Positions 37,915-45,016 of a stretch of 64,000 bases of DNA are shown in pieces; the stretch's first letter is position 1; the number at the start of each line of letters is the position of its first letter. The DNA is from Symploca sp. SIO1C2. GTDB taxonomy: Bacteria > Cyanobacteriota > Cyanobacteriia > Cyanobacteriales > Coleofasciculaceae. Under the pieces are notes generated by a model. It had not been told where the DNA came from, ran no database searches, and saw only the letters and a program-made list of their open reading frames with translations. The position numbers and the translations under genes were made by a program. The stretch covers positions 639,250 to 703,249 of the forward strand of contig JAAHFP010000001.1 of NCBI GenBank assembly GCA_010672925.1, in the 5' to 3' direction.

Positions 37915-38760
37915 TCAGCAAACCTTAACTGCTTCAGGGATATTAAGATAAAGTGATTTCGATTGGCACTCAGCCAAATAGTGCACAATTGTTTGAGCTG
38001 TAGCTATATTAGTTGCCAATGGCACTGGATACAAATCAGATAATCTTGAGAGTGCTTCCAATTCTGGTTGATCTGTTGATGCAAGAGGTTCTCTCAAATA
38101 GATAATGCCTTGGATGTTTCCTGACAAGATTAATGAACCAATTCCTTGATCTCCTGCCATTAATGGCTTAGCTTGAATGGTTTTACTGACAGTTACCTCC
38201 GTTTGTCGCTCCAAAATTTCCCCAGTTGCAGCAGTTGTAGCAGTTGCATGGATGGAGAAAAAATCTTGGTGTTCTAAGACAAAATCTACTAATTCTGCTG
38301 TTCTTTGCTCACTGGCTAGCAGAGCTATATACTTTTTTGTGTCTCTATGCTTGTCTTTAAGTAATCTTTGTACCGCAGATTCAGTGAGTGCACTAATCAA
38401 CTTTACTCCAATATTACATTGGTGACAATTGAGTTCCTCGATATCATCAAAGGTAATAATAGCAATTTCCCCCTGACTCGCCGCTACTACGTCCACCGTC
38501 CTGGGACTTGACTTAATCAAGGCTATCTCTCCCAGGAGGTCTCCTTGAGTCATAGTAGCAATTACTTGCCCATTATCAATAATCTTGATTTCACCGCTGA
38601 TGATGATACCTAAATAAGTCCCTACTTCGCCCTTGCGCATCATCACCTGTCCTGCAAAAAATTTGTGACAAGAAAAATATTCGCTGATTATTTGCAGCTC
38701 TTCGGTATAAAAGTTCCTTAATAAATCCAGCTCCAAAAGTAAATTTTTGGTCATAGTCAT
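37915..38760 (-). CDS. Cyclic-nucleotide-binding domain fused to methylglyoxal-synthase-like domain
   Basis: Protein of 281 residues. Residues about 10-115 are a CNB/CAP-type domain (FFAGQVMMRKGEVGTYLGI, then GDLLGEIALIKSSPRTVDV, with the phosphate-binding GEIAL..SPRT). Residues about 142-265 follow methylglyoxal synthase: KKYIALLASEQRTAELVDFV, LMAGDQGIGSLILSGNIQGI, REPLASTDQPELEALSRLSD, and VPLATNIATAQTIV. Compared with E. coli MgsA, Asp71 is kept (D204), but His19/Asp20 become Ser/Glu, Asp91 becomes Glu224, His98 becomes Asp230 and Asp101 becomes Glu233. The enzyme site is therefore altered, and the domain may sense a phosphorylated ligand or have changed chemistry. There is no DNA-binding domain. 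It appears monocistronic. Confidence 0.8.
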   Translation of the reverse strand: MTMTKNLLLELDLLRNFYTEELQIISEYFSCHKFFAGQVMMRKGEVGTYLGIIISGEIKIIDNGQVIATMTQGDLLGEIALIKSSPRTVDVVAASQGEIAIITFDDIEELNCHQCNIGVKLISALTESAVQRLLKDKHRDTKKYIALLASEQRTAELVDFVLEHQDFFSIHATATTAATGEILERQTEVTVSKTIQAKPLMAGDQGIGSLILSGNIQGIIYLREPLASTDQPELEALSRLSDLYPVPLATNIATAQTIVHYLAECQSKSLYLNIPEAVKVC

Positions 38761-38817
38761 TACACTATTTTCTCATTCTTATAAAGTTTTAGCATCTATA
38801 TCAAAACAACGGCAATA

Positions 38818-38852
38818 TAGGTGTTAGGTGGTAGGTGGTAGGTGTTAGGTGT
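38818..38852. repeat. Heptamer array (AGGTGTT/AGGTGGT)n
   Basis: Five units, the reverse complement of the CACCTAA family, lie directly before a MITE-like element. Confidence 0.88.
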
Positions 38853-38853
38853 T

Positions 38854-38960
38854 ATACCAAATCCGGATAGTTCCCTATACAAGTTGTTCTTCAAGGGAAA
38901 TTTAGCTACTCCAGATTAACTTAATAAAAGTATAGTTATTCAACCGGATTTAATATTAAG
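38854..38960. mobile_element. MITE-like element with ATACCAAATCCGG ends
   Basis: ATACCAAATCCGGATAGTT at the left is mirrored by CAACCGGATTTAATATTAAG at the right, about 105 bp apart. Partial copies of the same end sequence occur at 20914-20933 (ACCGGATTTGGTAT) and 43686-43702 (CAACTGGATTAGGTAT). Confidence 0.55.
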
Positions 38961-39060
38961 TATCAAATGTTAGGTGATTTTTTACTTTCAAGATTAAAAA
39001 TCAAGAATGATATTTTTTCTCTATTCTTTTAAAATAAATAAGCTCTGAGTAACAATTATT

Positions 39061-40482
39061 ATGCCTTCCGATAAGTTTATTCGCCAGTTGCGCCAAGAAG
39101 CAGAACAATGGCAAAACGAGGGATTAATAACTACTTCTGTGTATGAACAATTAGCCCAACGGTATCGCTTTAGTAACATTGAGACTGCTGCTCGTAAGCG
39201 ATTTGTCCTCATTTTAATTGGGTTGGGCTTTTTGCTGCTGGGCTTAGCCGTAATTACCTTTATCGCAGCCAACTGGCCTACTTGGTCACGGGAGTTGAAA
39301 GGAACTTTGCTTTTTGCTTGGTTCGTGGGTGTCAATACTGCTGGCTTCTATCTCTGGCGAAACCCAAAACAAAGATGGCAAAGGCGTGTAGGACAAGGAT
39401 TATTACTCCTAGGAGCATTGATTTTAGGAGCTAATATGGTGGTAATGTCTCAACTATTTCACCAGAGTATAATGCTTTATCAGTTGCTGCTTTGGTGGGG
39501 ATTGGGGGTCTTAGCTATGGCTTATAGTCTAAGGTTTACTTGGTTAGGAATACTAGCAATCCTCTTGATTGGGAGTGGTTATGAGCAATCCCTGTCAGAA
39601 TTTAATTCCATCGGAGAATTTTTTTGGCTGCAACTGCTGGTTCAGTATATGCCAGTTTTGGCAGGTTTGATGTTTATCCCCTTGGCTTACTGGTGTCGTT
39701 CCTCATGGCTGTTTCGGCTAGGTGCGATCGCGGTAGTTTATTCCCTAGAAACGAGTCTGATACAATTAGACATCGTAAATTCTCCAGCTTGGATTGCCGC
39801 GATCGCTTGTGCCCTGCCTCCTGCACTTTTATGGGCTTATAGTGATTCCCTTTGGGCAAAGCATCTACTGGTCAAATCTTTTAATAGGCTAGCTCGCACT
39901 CTTGCTGTTTGCTTCCTCAGCCTCTTGTTTTATATCTTATCTTTTCACTGGGTATGGAAAACATCTCCAATAACCACAGGGGAAGAAATCTCTCCAGTAC
40001 CGGGGTTTGTTTTGATCAATCTTTTGGTACTAAGTTCCTTAACTATCTGGGGATGGCTGCGACTATTTTTTCAACTCAGGGAGGGTTGGAGGAAAAGAAA
40101 ACAAAAGGAGGAAGCTTCGGTTAATGTGTCCCCAGTTGGAGGATTACTAACCAACAGCATTGTGGGAATCATGATTATTACCAGTACCTTAGTTCCCTAC
40201 TGGCATTTAAGCATTAGCAGTCTATCCATCGCCGGGGTATGGTTCTTTAACTTGCTCTTCCTCCTGCTTACCATTGGTTTAGTTCGTGAGGGATTGTTAC
40301 AGGGGCAACGACGCCTATTCTGGAGTGGGATGATGCTCCTATCTTTACAAATTTTCAGCCGGATGTTGGAGTACAATACCGATTTACTGCTCAAATCCTT
40401 AGTCTTGTTTCTGTGTGGAGGTAGTGTTGTTGCTGCTGGGTTGTGGTTTGAACGTTACATTCAAGGTTCTGAGATCATGTAA
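39061..40482 (+). CDS. DUF2157-type polytopic membrane protein
   Basis: Protein of 473 residues. The N-terminal 40 residues (FIRQLRQEAEQWQNEGLITT, followed by YEQLAQRYRF) are the soluble DUF2157 lead-in. About twelve hydrophobic helices follow, starting LILIGLGFLLLGLAVITFIA. The region VQYMPVLAGLMFIPLAYWCR and the final helices fit family members. The biochemical role is unknown. The next gene, a GDYXXLXY protein, is a frequent partner of DUF2157 proteins, and the two probably form a unit. Confidence 0.82.
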   Translation: MPSDKFIRQLRQEAEQWQNEGLITTSVYEQLAQRYRFSNIETAARKRFVLILIGLGFLLLGLAVITFIAANWPTWSRELKGTLLFAWFVGVNTAGFYLWRNPKQRWQRRVGQGLLLLGALILGANMVVMSQLFHQSIMLYQLLLWWGLGVLAMAYSLRFTWLGILAILLIGSGYEQSLSEFNSIGEFFWLQLLVQYMPVLAGLMFIPLAYWCRSSWLFRLGAIAVVYSLETSLIQLDIVNSPAWIAAIACALPPALLWAYSDSLWAKHLLVKSFNRLARTLAVCFLSLLFYILSFHWVWKTSPITTGEEISPVPGFVLINLLVLSSLTIWGWLRLFFQLREGWRKRKQKEEASVNVSPVGGLLTNSIVGIMIITSTLVPYWHLSISSLSIAGVWFFNLLFLLLTIGLVREGLLQGQRRLFWSGMMLLSLQIFSRMLEYNTDLLLKSLVLFLCGGSVVAAGLWFERYIQGSEIM

Positions 40483-40524
40483 GTATAATTACCCATACTA
40501 AAAAAATCTCTGCATCCCCGCGTT

Positions 40525-40647
40525 ATATCAAGTTCGGATCAACAGTTATAGTTACCTTCGACCTTGCAACCTTCTTTCTTCCCTTGGATCCTCCTGCCTC
40601 CTGCTTTATTGACACCGAAGTGTAAGTTATTCAACCGAACTTGATAT
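40525..40647. mobile_element. MITE-like element with ATATCAAGTTCGG ends
   Basis: ATATCAAGTTCGG (40525-40537) and CCGAACTTGATAT (40635-40647) are perfect 13-bp inverted ends. The similarity extends weakly inward (AACAGTTATAG against AATAACTTACA). It is inserted between the DUF2157 gene and the GDYXXLXY gene. Confidence 0.65.
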
Positions 40648-40676
40648 CAGTCCTAACTATGGGTCTTTAATCTATA

Positions 40677-41342
40677 ATGAGTAATAATCCTCACTCTCCT
40701 TATCCCATCTCCCTATGGCGATTCTGGATACCTCTTTTGTTTCAAGCAGCACTAATTCTTGCTGTTCCAACTCGGGCAGTTTATACTCATCTGACCGGTA
40801 AAACAGTCATTCTTCAGGCAGTACCGGTAGATCCCAATGAACCATTGCGAGGTTATTCCCAAACTCTTAGGTACGACATATCTAATCAAGATACCTTACG
40901 GGAGCTTCCCGGTTGGCAAACATTACCGAAACAACCACCTAATGGTAATGAACTGCTCTTTATCAAGCCTGGTAGCAGTTTTTATCTAATTTTGGAAGAA
41001 CCAGCTCCTAACCCTACTATTAAACTACCACAACCATGGAAACCAGTAGCAGTTAGCCAGGAACAACCGTCCCAACTGCAAGCTAATCAGGTTGCTATCA
41101 AAGGTATTGCTTATGGTTTGCTTAACTATGGATTGGAGTCTTACTATATTCCTGAAGAGCAACGGCAGCAAATTAACACTGAACTCACCAAGGCTCAGCA
41201 AACTAACCTCAATCAGTCAGAATTTCTATCTCCTATTGTCATGGAAATTAAAGTGAATGCTCAGGGTAATGCAGTACCAGTAAGCCTCTGGACGCAGTTT
41301 GGGGAAGCTGAGCAGCAAGAAATTCATCGGTATCACTTCTAA
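40677..41342 (+). CDS. GDYXXLXY-domain membrane-anchored protein
   Basis: Protein of 221 residues. One N-terminal helix (FWIPLLFQAALILAVPTRAVY) precedes a periplasmic or lumenal domain with the family motif in the form PLRGYSQTLRYDIS and AIKGIAYGLLNYGLESYYIP. In other bacteria this family is encoded next to DUF2157 membrane proteins, as it is here. The function is not known. A 194-base gap with a MITE separates it from its partner, so the two may no longer share one tight operon. Confidence 0.8.
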   Translation: MSNNPHSPYPISLWRFWIPLLFQAALILAVPTRAVYTHLTGKTVILQAVPVDPNEPLRGYSQTLRYDISNQDTLRELPGWQTLPKQPPNGNELLFIKPGSSFYLILEEPAPNPTIKLPQPWKPVAVSQEQPSQLQANQVAIKGIAYGLLNYGLESYYIPEEQRQQINTELTKAQQTNLNQSEFLSPIVMEIKVNAQGNAVPVSLWTQFGEAEQQEIHRYHF

Positions 41343-42202
41343 TATCAAGTTTGTGTAATTCTTTTTAAAAAATAAGGCAACAGGCATTAGGGAAGAGAAT
41401 TGTTTCTTAAATATAAAATATCAAGCAATAAAGCCTTAATTCAGGTAATTTAGCCTTTTTAGTCAATTATTTTGATATACAAGAAGAAAAGAGAAAAATT
41501 TCGTATAACTGGTTACAAAGATCCTTATAATGCAAGTATTAAATATTTTTTATGCATTTCATGCAAAGTTAATCAATTAATGACTAGTATAAGCAGGCAG
41601 AAAGTGAGATAATCCGAAGGAAACAATAATGTTTGTACAGCAAGGTTTTTAACCCATTTTACTGGTGGTTTATTTACCCTGAGCTGCACTCGACAAAATT
41701 AACTTAAATAGTGTTATTATGTAAAATAAGTTATTGGTTCCTTACCAGTGAGACTCGAATATAGGTTAGTAGTGTGGCTATCTGGCTTGGTTGGTTGAGC
41801 CCCTATCAAACTTTCAACGTCTCTCAAAATTCATCTCTGCTAGAGTCCCCCCCCAAGATGGGATAAGGGAGTTTCCTAAAGTTGCACAAACCATAAAAGT
41901 GGGAGTGTCTTACTCCGTGAAATTACGGAGAACGAGCAAGATGCTTGCACTAGAAACTAATAAAAATGGGATACTCCTGTTGAAAAATCATGATTGGAGA
42001 TGTCTATTAACCTTTTCGCCTGAGATTAAATTTCCCTAAATTCCTTAGAAGGAAAATAATTTCCCTTAAATAAGCGTGAACTTATTTATAGGTGTAGGTA
42101 AGATATCAAAATGTAGTACTTGTTTTTTGTACTACAAATGAGCGGTTGATACACTTAGCTCATTCCAGTTTGTTTGACTGAAAACTGCTATAGGTAAGAA
42201 CA
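41343..42202. other. 860-bp gap, no recognised gene
   Basis: AT-rich sequence. A + strand frame at 41791-42039 has no recognisable family, uses unusual composition and lacks a ribosome site, so I do not call it. One small perfect hairpin, CTCCGT/ACGGAG, lies at about 41913-41930. No tandem repeat or MITE is obvious. It should include the promoter of the sensor kinase gene. Confidence 0.4.
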
Positions 42203-43633
42203 GTGGCGACTTACTTTAACATTGACAACATCATAACAGCTAGGGAAATTAATGCAGCAATCATTAACATTAGCGGACGCCAACGGATGTTGTCCCAAAA
42301 AGCTGCCTTATTTGCCTTAAAACTAGTTTGTACCAAAGACAGCTATCAGCAAGAGACGCTGCGCCAGGAAATGTTAGCGGCGATAGATTTAATGGAAAGG
42401 TCACACAATGGACTGATTCATGGAAATCCAGAGATGAACTTACCAGGCAAACCCTCAAAAACAGTCTGGAAAATCTATTTTGAAGCACCATATAATCTAT
42501 CTCAAAAAATCTGGAATTATATTACTCAAATTAGAGCTTTAGCTCAAGTAAAGAGCACAGAACTGGATTTAGAAAACCCCCACTTAAAATATATTCTCCA
42601 GGTGTCGGAAACGGAACTCCTGGAAGCACTGGATACTGTAGTTAGTCAGTATCAAAAAGAAAGCGAAGCCCTTCAGTTGCACATAGAGATTAAACAAGCT
42701 CAACTTTATCAACAAAGTTGTACTGCTACTGCCACAGCCCATGCCCATGCTAAGCAACTAGAGGAAACTGTCCATAATTTACAGCGCACTCAATCTCAGC
42801 TAATTCAGGCAGAAAAATTCTCTAGTATTGGCCAGATGGTAGCTGGTGTTGCTCATGAAATTAATAATCCTTTTAACTTTATTTACGGTAATCTGCAATG
42901 TACCAAAGATTATATTGAGGATTTATTTGGCTTAATAGATGCTTATCAAGAGCACTATCCTAACTCCCTACCGGCCATAAAAGCTAAGATTGACGATATT
43001 GAACTAGATTTTTTACAAGAAGACCTCCCCAAAATTATCGATTCGATGCAAATGGGGGCAAGTCGCATTCGTGAAATTATCTTGTCTTTGCGTAATTTCT
43101 CTCGTAGCGACCGGAGTTGCAAGCAATTGGTGGATCTTCATCAAGGGATAGATAGTACCTTGCTTATTTTGCGCAATCGTCTCAAAGCTTGCGCCGACCA
43201 CCCAGAAGTAGCAATTCTTAAAGACTATGGTAATCTACCCAAGATTGAGTGCTACCCTGGGCAACTCAATCAAGTATTTATGAATATTTTGAGTAATGGA
43301 ATTGATGCCTTAGAAGAAATACCTAACCATTCGGGTTATATTACTATCCGCACCAGTCTTAGTAGTAGTTGTTCTAGCGTCATTATCCAAATTGCTGATA
43401 ATGGACCAGGTATGAATTCAGAAATTCAAGAGAAATTATTTGAGCCATTTTTTACTACTAAACCCCATGGTAAAGGGACTGGACTGGGATTAGCCATCAG
43501 CCATAAAATTGTGGTAGATACTCATAGAGGTAGAATCTGGTGTGAGTCTTCTCCAGGAAAAGGTACGGAGTTTTGGATTGAGATTCCACTACAGCCTAGT
43601 GCAATAATGCAGGAGGCAGGGAGTAAGAATTAA
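42203..43633 (+). CDS. Sensor histidine kinase with NarX/PilJ-like N-terminal sensor
   Basis: Protein of 476 residues from the GTG at 42203. The first 140 residues form a helical sensor with the NarX/PilJ-type motif INISGRQRMLSQKAA and no membrane helix, so the sensor is cytoplasmic. A coiled coil of about 60 residues (around 165-205) leads to the dimerisation helix with the phosphorylated His218 in VAGVAHEINNPFNFIYGNL. The ATPase has the N box NQVFMNILSNGIDAL, G1 IADNGPGM, F box LFEPFFTTK and G2 GKGTGLGLAISHKIV. No response regulator gene is adjacent, so it is an orphan. Confidence 0.87.
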   Translation: MATYFNIDNIITAREINAAIINISGRQRMLSQKAALFALKLVCTKDSYQQETLRQEMLAAIDLMERSHNGLIHGNPEMNLPGKPSKTVWKIYFEAPYNLSQKIWNYITQIRALAQVKSTELDLENPHLKYILQVSETELLEALDTVVSQYQKESEALQLHIEIKQAQLYQQSCTATATAHAHAKQLEETVHNLQRTQSQLIQAEKFSSIGQMVAGVAHEINNPFNFIYGNLQCTKDYIEDLFGLIDAYQEHYPNSLPAIKAKIDDIELDFLQEDLPKIIDSMQMGASRIREIILSLRNFSRSDRSCKQLVDLHQGIDSTLLILRNRLKACADHPEVAILKDYGNLPKIECYPGQLNQVFMNILSNGIDALEEIPNHSGYITIRTSLSSSCSSVIIQIADNGPGMNSEIQEKLFEPFFTTKPHGKGTGLGLAISHKIVVDTHRGRIWCESSPGKGTEFWIEIPLQPSAIMQEAGSKN

Positions 43634-43661
43634 GAATTAAGAATTAAGAATTAAGAATTAA
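43621..43661. repeat. Heptamer array (TTAAGAA)n at the kinase 3' end
   Basis: Five units of TTAAGAA start at, and overlap, the kinase stop codon. Confidence 0.88.
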
Positions 43662-43702
43662 TGAGTACAAGGAATATCTTTTTTTTCAACTGGATTAGGT
43701 AT

Positions 43703-43749
43703 GACACCTGCCACCTACCACCTACCACCTAAGACCTAACACCTAAGAC
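43703..43749. repeat. Heptamer array (CACCTAA family) flanking MITE copy B
   Basis: Six to seven units of CTACCAC/CTAAGAC type sit directly before the left end of the MITE; the flank on the other side is the same family. Confidence 0.85.
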
Positions 43750-43969
43750 CCATTGGTGACAAGTTAAAGGGTCGCGCATTTTGTCAACTCCCATATATAG
43801 TGTTTGTGTACTAAAAAAACCTATATATGAAAAGACTAAGGGGTCAGAAAAATTGTATTTTTCTTCCTCAGCTTCCTCAGCTTCCTCAGCTTCCTCAGCT
43901 TCCTCAGCTTCCTCAGCTTCCTCAGCTCCCTTGACAACGACGATTTTGCCTTAACTTGTCACCAATGCC
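43750..43969. mobile_element. MITE with CATTGGTGACAAGTTAA ends, copy B, carrying CTTCCTCAG array
   Basis: CCATTGGTGACAAGTTAA at 43750 is mirrored by TTAACTTGTCACCAATG at 43951-43967, a 17-bp perfect inverted repeat. Conserved interior: GCGCATTTTGTCAACTCCCA, TATATAG, AAATTGTATTTTTCTTCCTC, and CTCCCTTGACAACGACGATT. The internal array is seven CTTCCTCAG nonamers (43864-43926). It is inverted relative to copy A. Its right-hand flank forms the end of the DevA-like gene. Confidence 0.8.
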
Positions 43970-44661
43970 TAAGACCTAACACCTAAACAAAGATGTCCAT
44001 CTTCTAAATTAACGATACGGTCAGCAATATCCAAAATTCGATGGTCATGAGTAACTAGCAAAATAGTACAACCTTGTTCCTTCGCTAGCCGTTGCATCAA
44101 CTCAACTACCTCTCTTCCTGATTTACTGTCGAGAGCAGCAGTTGGTTCATCAGCTAATACTAGCTGTGGATTACTCACCAAAGCACGCGCGATCGCAACT
44201 CGTTGTTTTTGTCCCCCGGAGAGGCTATCGGGGTAGTAGTCGATGCGATCGCTCAAACCGACAGCTGTTAATATGGCTGCTGATTTGGCCACTGCTTCTT
44301 GTTGAGAAAATTGAGGGTGGAGTTCGACCGACATCTGCACATTTTGACGGGCAGTGAGAGACTTAAGTAAGTTATGACCCTGGAAGATGTAGCCAATGTT
44401 ACGCCGTACTTCCACCATCTGGTTTTTTTTCGCTCCTAACAACTCCTGTCCCAAGATAACTAGACTACCTTCCTGAGGCGATCGCAATCCACCAATCAAG
44501 GTCAACAAGGTAGTTTTCCCTGAACCCGAAGGTCCTGTCATCAATACCACTTCTCCTGAGAGGAGTTCCAAGTTGATATCAAACAAGGTCTGTTTGCGCA
44601 ATGCACCTTTGCCGAAGTAATAGTTCAGGCTTTTAATCGAGACAACTGGCTGTTGAGACAT
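43969..44661 (-). CDS. DevA-family ABC exporter ATPase with repeat-derived C-terminus
   Basis: ATP-binding subunit of 230 residues: Walker A TGPSGSGKTTLLTLIGGL, Q loop YIFQGHNLLKSLTA, signature LSGGQKQRVAIARALVSN, Walker B LVLADEPTAALDSKSG and switch VTHDHRILDIADRI. Overall it matches DevA, which energises DevBC-type exporters with TolC (glycolipid export in heterocyst formers). No devB or devC lies next to it, so its permease is elsewhere. The last five residues (LGVRS) and the stop are encoded by the CACCTAA-family repeat flanking the MITE, so the natural C-terminus seems to have been replaced. Confidence 0.82.
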   Translation of the reverse strand: MSQQPVVSIKSLNYYFGKGALRKQTLFDINLELLSGEVVLMTGPSGSGKTTLLTLIGGLRSPQEGSLVILGQELLGAKKNQMVEVRRNIGYIFQGHNLLKSLTARQNVQMSVELHPQFSQQEAVAKSAAILTAVGLSDRIDYYPDSLSGGQKQRVAIARALVSNPQLVLADEPTAALDSKSGREVVELMQRLAKEQGCTILLVTHDHRILDIADRIVNLEDGHLCLGVRS

Positions 44662-44663
44662 CT

Positions 44664-44692
44664 TTTGGATTTTAGATTTTAGATTTTAGATT
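44664..44692. repeat. Heptamer array (ATTTTAG)n
   Basis: Four units of ATTTTAG immediately upstream (- strand) of the DevA-like start codon. The same unit recurs at 56046-56087 and, inverted, at 56794-56825. Confidence 0.88.
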
Positions 44693-44769
44693 CGACTAGC
44701 TTGATGGTTCTTTCGGCAAAATCTTTCTCCCTCAGCTTCCTCAGCTTAACTTACCGGAAATTATAGTGC

Positions 44770-44995
44770 CTGTCGTAGGGTGTGTTAGCGCAGCGGATGC
44801 TGCTGGCGAAATATTGCGTAATATATTTCAGCTGCTGAATGCCCCCTAAATCCCCCAATTCTGGGGGACTTTGAGTCCGGGCTCCCCCAGAATTGGGGGC
44901 TGGGGGGCTTCAATGACTTTCCTCTCGTAGCCGATGTTTCCAATTGTTAATTTCGCCACCAGCGTCGCGCAGCGTAACGCACCAAATTCTGGGTA
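44770..44995. mobile_element. Nested palindromic element (GGTGTGTTAGCGCAGCG outer, CCCCCAATTCTGGGGG inner)
   Basis: The outer ends GGGTGTGTTAGCGCAGCG (44779) and GCGCAGCGTAACGCACC (44968) are inverted. Inside, CCCCCTAAATCCCCCAATTC and TGGGGG face CCCCCAGAATTGGGGG with CTGGGGGGC (about 44842-44908). Two repeat families appear to be nested, one inserted into the other. Both look like common cyanobacterial dispersed palindromes. Confidence 0.6.
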
Positions 44996-45016
44996 CAATC
45001 ATTTTTCAAAATCGCC

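Noticed and set aside
41791-42039. 82-residue + strand frame in the gap before the sensor kinase
   Set aside because: No ribosome binding site, no recognisable family and unusual composition.
43969-44661. DevA as proof of heterocyst formation
   Set aside because: No devB, devC or other heterocyst genes are present, and DevA-type ATPases occur in non-heterocystous cyanobacteria.
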